Shown here: positions 14,928 to 19,025 of the stretch, piece by piece
Numbering within the stretch: the first letter of the stretch is position 1
How the letters are laid out: each line of letters starts with the position of its first letter
NCBI GenBank assembly: GCA_017542725.1
Contig: JAFXWR010000176.1
Location: 1-19,025, forward strand
Origin: Lachnospiraceae bacterium
GTDB taxonomy: Bacteria; Bacillota_A; Clostridia; Lachnospirales; Lachnospiraceae
Direction: 5' to 3'
DNA length: 19,025 nt
Notes under the pieces: model-generated
Databases searched by the model: none
What the model was told of the DNA's origin: nothing
The model's input: the letters and a program-made list of their open reading frames with translations, nothing else
Position numbers and translations under genes: made by a program

Positions 14928-15683
14928 CTATGCCTCTTCACTTTTTAATATTTCATATATTCTATTATAAATATTTTTTCTTGTAGGCTCATCATATCTA
15001 TCTACTATATAAATGTATGCTAGAATTAAAACTTTTAACACTTGCTCTCTATCTATACCATCAAGATCTTTCATCTTACTTAAATATAGTTCACCCAAAT
15101 CTTTTCTATCTTGCAACTCAAAAAGTGCATAAGTAATTGCGATATCAAACTGTTTAGCGCCATATGCCACATGTCCCCAGTCAAATATCACTGGCTTACC
15201 TTCTTTTGTAATAACCAAATTTGAAAATGAATAATCGCCATGTATAATGTCTCTTGAAAATTCCATCTCTCTCAACTTATAAAAAAGACCATATTTAATA
15301 TTTGCAGGAAGTTCTGATGCAAATATTTTATTTTTGATTCTTCCATAAGAATTATTAAGATTTAAATTATTATTTTGAACAAGATTGTGATAAGTATTTG
15401 CAAATATGTCTATATATTTCTCAGCACCATTCGCATTCTTTGATACAATTGTTTCTAAGATATCTCCATCTATATAATCCATAACTATTCCATACCTGCC
15501 ATTATATCTCTTGACCTCGTATACTTTTGGCACACTGATACCCTCTTCTGAAACTTTTGCCTGATTGAGTGCTTCATTTAAAACTTGTGATAATGCATAT
15601 GTCTCATTATAAGTTTTAATTGCCTTATCCCCATCACGATATACAATTTTTCTTTTACTTTCGTATATTATATTCCCTTCCAT
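14928..15683 (-). CDS. APH/choline-kinase-fold phosphotransferase
   Basis: The 251-residue protein has the aminoglycoside phosphotransferase fold. Visible are an ATP-binding lysine in AIKTY (Lys22), a hinge-like stretch GIVMDYIDGD (66-74), the catalytic loop HGDYSFSN (His148 to Asn155, Asp150 as base) and the metal-binding DWG (Asp168). It resembles the family NCBI names TIGR02172. Its substrate cannot be read from sequence. The fold covers antibiotic, sugar, choline and some protein kinases. It lies between a phosphatase and a hydrogenase in a tight operon, so a signalling or metabolite kinase is more likely than drug resistance; this is inference. AAAGGA lies eight bases before the ATG, and the gap to the next gene is three bases. 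Confidence 0.82.
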   Translation of the reverse strand: MEGNIIYESKRKIVYRDGDKAIKTYNETYALSQVLNEALNQAKVSEEGISVPKVYEVKRYNGRYGIVMDYIDGDILETIVSKNANGAEKYIDIFANTYHNLVQNNNLNLNNSYGRIKNKIFASELPANIKYGLFYKLREMEFSRDIIHGDYSFSNLVITKEGKPVIFDWGHVAYGAKQFDIAITYALFELQDRKDLGELYLSKMKDLDGIDREQVLKVLILAYIYIVDRYDEPTRKNIYNRIYEILKSEEA

Positions 15684-15709
15684 AATCTTTTTCCTTTAAG
15701 TTTTTTATT

Positions 15710-16882
15710 TTAAAAATAATTTCCTTTTACATTTTTACCCATCTGTTTCAAGTATCCCATAAGTTCACTTACTATATTCATCTTAATTGAGAAATTTATT
15801 GGTAAATCTGGGTTTTGGTGTGCAGGGTTTATGGCTCGTCCTACATAAAAGTCTATATCTGTAGCCTCTTCAAAAAGTAGTCTTGAAAGTATGCTTGCTG
15901 CATCTTTTTTATATCCCCAAACTTGATATAAGATATTATCTTTTAAAAAGTCTTCAGCATTTTCTTTGACCTTATTCATAGTAATAATTCCTTCTGTAAC
16001 TAGGTCAACACCCTCTATCCTTCCCATAGGTGGCACATCACCCTCTACAAAGTTTAAGTCAACCTCTAATTCTTTTCCGAGATAGTCAGCTGCTATCTTC
16101 GCTGTCGTTCCACCGCAGACTACATGTTTTCCAACTTTTGAAAAGAAAAGCGACATCATTCTGCTACAGTCTTCTCTATTTGACGGCGGTCCAAAAACAA
16201 CATTAACTTGAGTTCTCTTTTTCACTTTTATGATAACACAGGTTGCATCATCACCAGGTGAAAATCCATAAAGAGAATTGATATGGTCTATGAATTCCGT
16301 TGCTATAGTTCTCGCATTTGCACCACCGGCATTTAAAATCTCAAGAAACTCTTTTATTTCTTTTATTCCAAATCCAAAATTGTATTTCATACCAAGTCCG
16401 GCATAAGGACATCCATCAGTAAATATAGCAAACATATCTCCTTCTTGCAGTTCTACCTTTGATATATAGATCTTTCTGTCTCCAATAGCGACTTCTTTCT
16501 TCTCAAAATCAAAGATTTTGCCATCTCTTAACATCACTGTCTCTGGATTATCAAACTGAACTATACTCATATAACCTGTTGGATCAAAATCAGCTATAGT
16601 AAAAGTAGAGTAAGCTACATCTCTTTGCTTATCAACAGGAAGTGTTTTTGAAATTGACTCAACTGCATCTTTAAGTGTGATGCCATTTGAAAGTAATGTT
16701 GATATCATCTGCGAAGTAATGGTAGACAAGATGCTCGCCTTAACTCCAGATCCTAATCCATCTGCAAGCACTACAACTGTTTTACCGTCTTCTGTATCAA
16801 CAACATTTACATGGTCACCGCAAAGCTGTTCTCCGAAGTGAAATATACTTTTATAACCCACGTCAAGACAAAGATTATTCAT
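15710..16882 (-). CDS. SpoIIE-family PP2C-type protein phosphatase with an extra C-terminal domain
   Basis: Residues 1-225 form a PPM/SpoIIE phosphatase domain. The metal-binding aspartates appear in GDHVNVVD (Asp23) and VVLADGLGSG (Asp41), with later FTDG and GDDATCVI motifs. These enzymes remove phosphate from Ser or Thr of partner proteins. A further ~165 residues (VNVVFGPPSNREDCS to the end) hold a second domain with GGTTAKIAADYLG and MGRIEGVDLVTEGI that I cannot name. SpoIIE phosphatases of similar form are known beside PAS-containing sensory hydrogenases in clostridia. The ATG overlaps the end of the sensor gene by eight bases (ATGAATAA) and has AAGGAGAG upstream, so the two are probably translationally coupled and may act as one sensor-effector pair. 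Confidence 0.88.
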   Translation of the reverse strand: MNNLCLDVGYKSIFHFGEQLCGDHVNVVDTEDGKTVVVLADGLGSGVKASILSTITSQMISTLLSNGITLKDAVESISKTLPVDKQRDVAYSTFTIADFDPTGYMSIVQFDNPETVMLRDGKIFDFEKKEVAIGDRKIYISKVELQEGDMFAIFTDGCPYAGLGMKYNFGFGIKEIKEFLEILNAGGANARTIATEFIDHINSLYGFSPGDDATCVIIKVKKRTQVNVVFGPPSNREDCSRMMSLFFSKVGKHVVCGGTTAKIAADYLGKELEVDLNFVEGDVPPMGRIEGVDLVTEGIITMNKVKENAEDFLKDNILYQVWGYKKDAASILSRLLFEEATDIDFYVGRAINPAHQNPDLPINFSIKMNIVSELMGYLKQMGKNVKGNYF

Positions 16883-18545
16883 CGCTTAAACTCTCCTTAA
16901 GTTTCGTAAGCGCAACTTTTGTCTCTGCTGTAGTTTCTCCAAGAAGAGAAGCAATCTCTTGAACTATCTTCATCTGCTTCTCTATGACATTATCTGCAAT
17001 TTGAATTGCATTTTTATCTATGGTCTCTATCTTTTTCTTATAATTCACCACATCTGATAAGTCACGAAGAATAATAATCGTGTTTCTATGTTTTTTATCT
17101 GGCACTATAATTTCTTCTACATATTTATCATACTCTGAAAGATACATCTCTTTTGAAAATTGGTCCTTATCATCTGTATAACAACTCTCAATATCTTTTG
17201 TATCAAGGATTTCAGAAAAAGGATGACCCATTATATCATTTACATTTTGTATATTGAATAAGCGCTTCGCTCTACTATTAAATATCTGAACTTCCATCTT
17301 GTCATTTACAGCCACGACGGCAAATGGCGCATTTTGCAAAATGTTCTCCGCAAAACTTTCAGCCTGCTCTGTCATATAAGATACACACATACTTGGCTCT
17401 GCCATACCGTTATATATTGCTATTGCTTTATTATAGCAAGTACTATATCCGCAAACTCCACAGTTCAGTATTTTCTCAGGAGAATCTTTTCCCATGGTGA
17501 TTAGTATTTCTTGTAACTCTTCTTTACTTGGTTTTTTTAGTTCAAGCTTTATTTCATCGAAGTATTTTGCTAATTCCTCATGGCTATACTTTGCATCTGA
17601 ATATACTTCTTTACCATAATGATTTTGCATATTAATCTTTTGCGTAATCTCGCTGTTGTGATTAAGTTTTATAAATGTTGGACCAGAAAGACAAGAGTTC
17701 TTACACATATCCATTATGATGAATGCATTTTTTATATTTCCTCTACCTATCTCAGCCAAATCATATTTGCAGCTATTTACATCACTAACACTTACAAACT
17801 CATAATTGGGATTTGCCTTCATTAATTTTGCAATACCACCAAATGACACTGCTTCACGTGCCTTATATAATTTATCATCTTTTAATTTTTCATTTAAAAC
17901 TATTTTATCTTTAGCAAACATATCTTGCACTTCATTAAACATCAATACGCCGTCAATTAATTTATCATATCTCTCTGCCTCATCTTTTTTTGCAATGCAT
18001 GGTCCCATATATATAATCTTATAATCTGGATGTCTCTTTTTTATATCCATAGCAGAAGCAATCATAGGAGACACGACATTCATTAAATTAGGTAAAAGTT
18101 TGCTATGATACTTTTGTATCATGAGATTTACAGAATGACATTGAGAAGATATATATAAATTTTTTTCACCCTTTTTCAAAATCTTGTCATACTCTTTAAG
18201 CACAATCTCATACCCAAGTGTTTCTTCTTCCAAACCTACAAAACCAAGTTTTTTACATCCATCTTCAAATGCTCTATATGTAGTATTAAAATAAGCAAGA
18301 TAGGTTGGCGATGCAAGTGCTATTACCTTGTCAGACTGAAGCATTACTTTCACTTTTTCCACATCACTTACTATTACTTTTGCATTTTGAGGGCAAGAAA
18401 TATAACAGTGTCCACAAAGCACACAAAGGTTTTCTACATTGTAAGCAAGGTTACCACTAAATCGTATCGCTTTCATCCTACAATGTCTTATACACTTATA
18501 ACAATCTTTACAACTTTGACTTTTTAATTTTATCCATTCTGACAT
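16875..18545 (-). CDS. PAS-domain sensory [FeFe]-hydrogenase homologue (HydS / group C-like)
   Basis: The 556-residue soluble protein has two N-terminal [4Fe-4S] motifs (Cys12/15/18/22 and Cys41/44/47/51). A hydrogenase-like domain (~65-330) follows, then a CxxCGYxxC iron-sulfur module (Cys362/365/370, Cys387), a PAS domain (~397-496) and a helical, probably coiled-coil tail. In the H-cluster motifs L1 reads SSQCHS: the ligand cysteine stays (Cys136) but the preceding proton-transfer cysteine is Gln. L2 is GPCIAKK (Cys183); L3 keeps Cys281 and Cys285 in a changed setting (MDMCKNSCLSGP). Group C sensory hydrogenases are known to lack the proton-shuttle cysteine and to carry a PAS domain, so a sensor of H2 or redox state is likely. 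I chose ATG 18543-18545; a TTG at 18557 would add four residues. Neither has a good ribosome binding site. The output is probably the overlapping SpoIIE phosphatase. Confidence 0.85.
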   Translation of the reverse strand: MSEWIKLKSQSCKDCYKCIRHCRMKAIRFSGNLAYNVENLCVLCGHCYISCPQNAKVIVSDVEKVKVMLQSDKVIALASPTYLAYFNTTYRAFEDGCKKLGFVGLEEETLGYEIVLKEYDKILKKGEKNLYISSQCHSVNLMIQKYHSKLLPNLMNVVSPMIASAMDIKKRHPDYKIIYMGPCIAKKDEAERYDKLIDGVLMFNEVQDMFAKDKIVLNEKLKDDKLYKAREAVSFGGIAKLMKANPNYEFVSVSDVNSCKYDLAEIGRGNIKNAFIIMDMCKNSCLSGPTFIKLNHNSEITQKINMQNHYGKEVYSDAKYSHEELAKYFDEIKLELKKPSKEELQEILITMGKDSPEKILNCGVCGYSTCYNKAIAIYNGMAEPSMCVSYMTEQAESFAENILQNAPFAVVAVNDKMEVQIFNSRAKRLFNIQNVNDIMGHPFSEILDTKDIESCYTDDKDQFSKEMYLSEYDKYVEEIIVPDKKHRNTIIILRDLSDVVNYKKKIETIDKNAIQIADNVIEKQMKIVQEIASLLGETTAETKVALTKLKESLSDE

Positions 18546-18557
18546 ACTATTTACCAA

Positions 18558-18573
18558 TGAGCATATGTGCTCA
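18558..18573. promoter_or_regulatory. Perfect inverted repeat just upstream of the sensory hydrogenase gene
   Basis: TGAGCA-TATG-TGCTCA is a perfect 6-bp dyad with a four-base spacer, 12 bases before the chosen ATG and next to the alternative TTG. It could be an operator for a dimeric regulator, or an RNA hairpin over the ribosome binding region, which otherwise lacks a good Shine-Dalgarno sequence. There is no direct evidence for either. Confidence 0.4.
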
Positions 18574-18605
18574 CACTTTTATTTTAAAGCATTATTTAAT
18601 GTTTA

Positions 18606-18625
18606 ATAATGTTTTTTAACATTAT
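18606..18625 (-). other. Stem-loop at the end of the ferredoxin gene
   Basis: A perfect 8-bp AT-only inverted repeat (ATAATGTT / AACATTAT, four-base loop) spans the stop codon of the [2Fe-2S] gene. On the minus strand it is followed by TAAACATTAAATAATG, not a U-tract, so it is a poor terminator. It may be a processing or mRNA-stability hairpin between the first and second genes of the cluster. Confidence 0.4.
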
Positions 18626-18867
18626 AATTTACTTACAACATTCTCTTCAAAAAAAACTTTAAACTTATCTGGAGTAATGCCAGTATACAAATCTTCATCA
18701 ACTTGAATAGTAACTCCTTCTCTGTTGCATTTACCTTTGCAAAAACTTCCTTTGAGAGAAATTTTGTCTTTCAAGTTTCTTCTTTCAACTTCTTGCGTAA
18801 ATAAATCTACAAGTTCTCTTGAACCTTTTAAATGACAAGAACTTCCGATGCAAATTTCAATTACCAT
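18622..18867 (-). CDS. Small thioredoxin-like [2Fe-2S] ferredoxin (NuoE/HymA C-terminal type)
   Basis: The 81-residue protein has the cysteine pattern of thioredoxin-fold [2Fe-2S] ferredoxins: CIGSSC (Cys6, Cys11) and CKGKC (Cys43, Cys47), with GVTIQVDEDLY after the second pair. Stand-alone versions occur beside hydrogenase genes and resemble the C-terminal half of NuoE/HydC subunits. It probably passes electrons to or from the hydrogenase-like proteins downstream. I chose the ATG at 18865-18867 because GGGGGAGG (18880-18873) lies five bases upstream; an in-frame ATG at 18882 would put that ribosome binding site inside the coding region. It heads the redox-signalling cluster, with a gap of about 76 bases to the sensor gene. 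Confidence 0.83.
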   Translation of the reverse strand: MVIEICIGSSCHLKGSRELVDLFTQEVERRNLKDKISLKGSFCKGKCNREGVTIQVDEDLYTGITPDKFKVFFEENVVSKL

Positions 18868-18932
18868 AATGGCCTCCCCCATATATTATATTCAATATTA
18901 GACATTAATTAATAAATTTCGCTTAAAAATAT

Positions 18933-18938
18933 ATTATA
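18933..18938 (-). promoter_or_regulatory. Candidate -10 box for the redox-signalling cluster
   Basis: A perfect TATAAT on the minus strand lies about 65 bases before the ferredoxin ATG. I see no good -35 hexamer 16-18 bases upstream, and the surrounding DNA is so AT-rich that chance matches are likely. Confidence 0.35.
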
Positions 18939-18987
18939 CTACAGATTTAAAATAAATGATATAAAGTATATTCTTTTTTTAGACAAT

Positions 18988-19025
18988 AAAAAACCGGCTA
19001 CCACCTATCTTACCACGCCGTTACC
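18988..19025 (-). rRNA. Probable 3' end of a 5S rRNA gene plus its T-tract terminator (partial)
   Basis: Read on the minus strand, the window opens with GGTAACGGCGTGGTAAGATA, then GGTGGTAGCCGG and six T residues. From memory this resembles the 3' end of clostridial 5S rRNA (helix IV and loop E, then the closing GCCGG strand), with changes in loop E. No partner strand for a strong hairpin lies in these 38 bases, which fits a 5S whose 5' strand is outside the window. The alternative is the descending arm of an ordinary terminator of an unseen upstream gene. Confidence 0.42.

Noticed and set aside
14928..15683. An aminoglycoside-resistance gene
   Set aside because: Only the general APH fold is visible (HGD, DWG). 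The operon context with hydrogenases and a phosphatase does not support a resistance role, and no mobile context surrounds it.

Overview
The window is AT-rich and looks like DNA from a low-GC anaerobic Firmicute of class Clostridia. The signs are strong AAGGAG-type ribosome binding sites, a sensory/group B [FeFe] hydrogenase operon, a SpoIIE-type phosphatase, and secreted proteins with cell-wall-binding repeats, InlB-type repeats and poly-glycine linkers. The genus cannot be fixed from what I can see. Every credible gene is on the minus strand, so transcription runs from high to low coordinates, starting next to what looks like the 3' end of a 5S rRNA at the right edge.

In order of transcription, the right third (about 13490-18900) is a five-gene redox-signalling cluster. 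It contains a small thioredoxin-like [2Fe-2S] ferredoxin, then a PAS-domain sensory [FeFe]-hydrogenase homologue (HydS/group C-like, lacking the proton-shuttle cysteine), a SpoIIE-family PP2C-type phosphatase, an aminoglycoside-phosphotransferase-fold kinase and a group B-type ferredoxin-fused [FeFe] hydrogenase. The last four genes are packed with an overlap or gaps of a few to about 26 bases. The layout suggests H2 or redox sensing coupled to protein or small-molecule phosphorylation, with a true hydrogenase at the end.

Next comes a small exported protein with cell-wall-binding repeats, with its own promoter and terminator. It is followed by mtaB, a tRNA methylthiotransferase gene whose coding sequence has been invaded at three places by GC-rich palindromic repeats, all in frame. 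A 312-base spacer with a strong terminator then separates mtaB from the largest gene.

The left 11 kb encodes one giant exported protein of about 3600 residues. It has a signal peptide, an acidic Ser/Thr/Asp/Glu repeat stalk, a papain-family cysteine peptidase with intact catalytic residues, a lectin-like domain, BspA/DUF285 repeats, Ig-like domains, about 25 InlB/Flg_new repeats, a 17-Gly tract and C-terminal cell-wall-binding repeats. An in-frame TAA in the last InlB repeat cuts it into a 3394-residue product and an orphaned C-terminal wall-binding segment. A half-copy of the palindrome that invaded mtaB forms the hairpin of the terminator after this gene.

The two most noteworthy signals are the in-frame palindromic insertions in mtaB, which resemble in principle the Rickettsia palindromic elements, and the nonsense codon that separates a giant peptidase/adhesin from its surface anchor.
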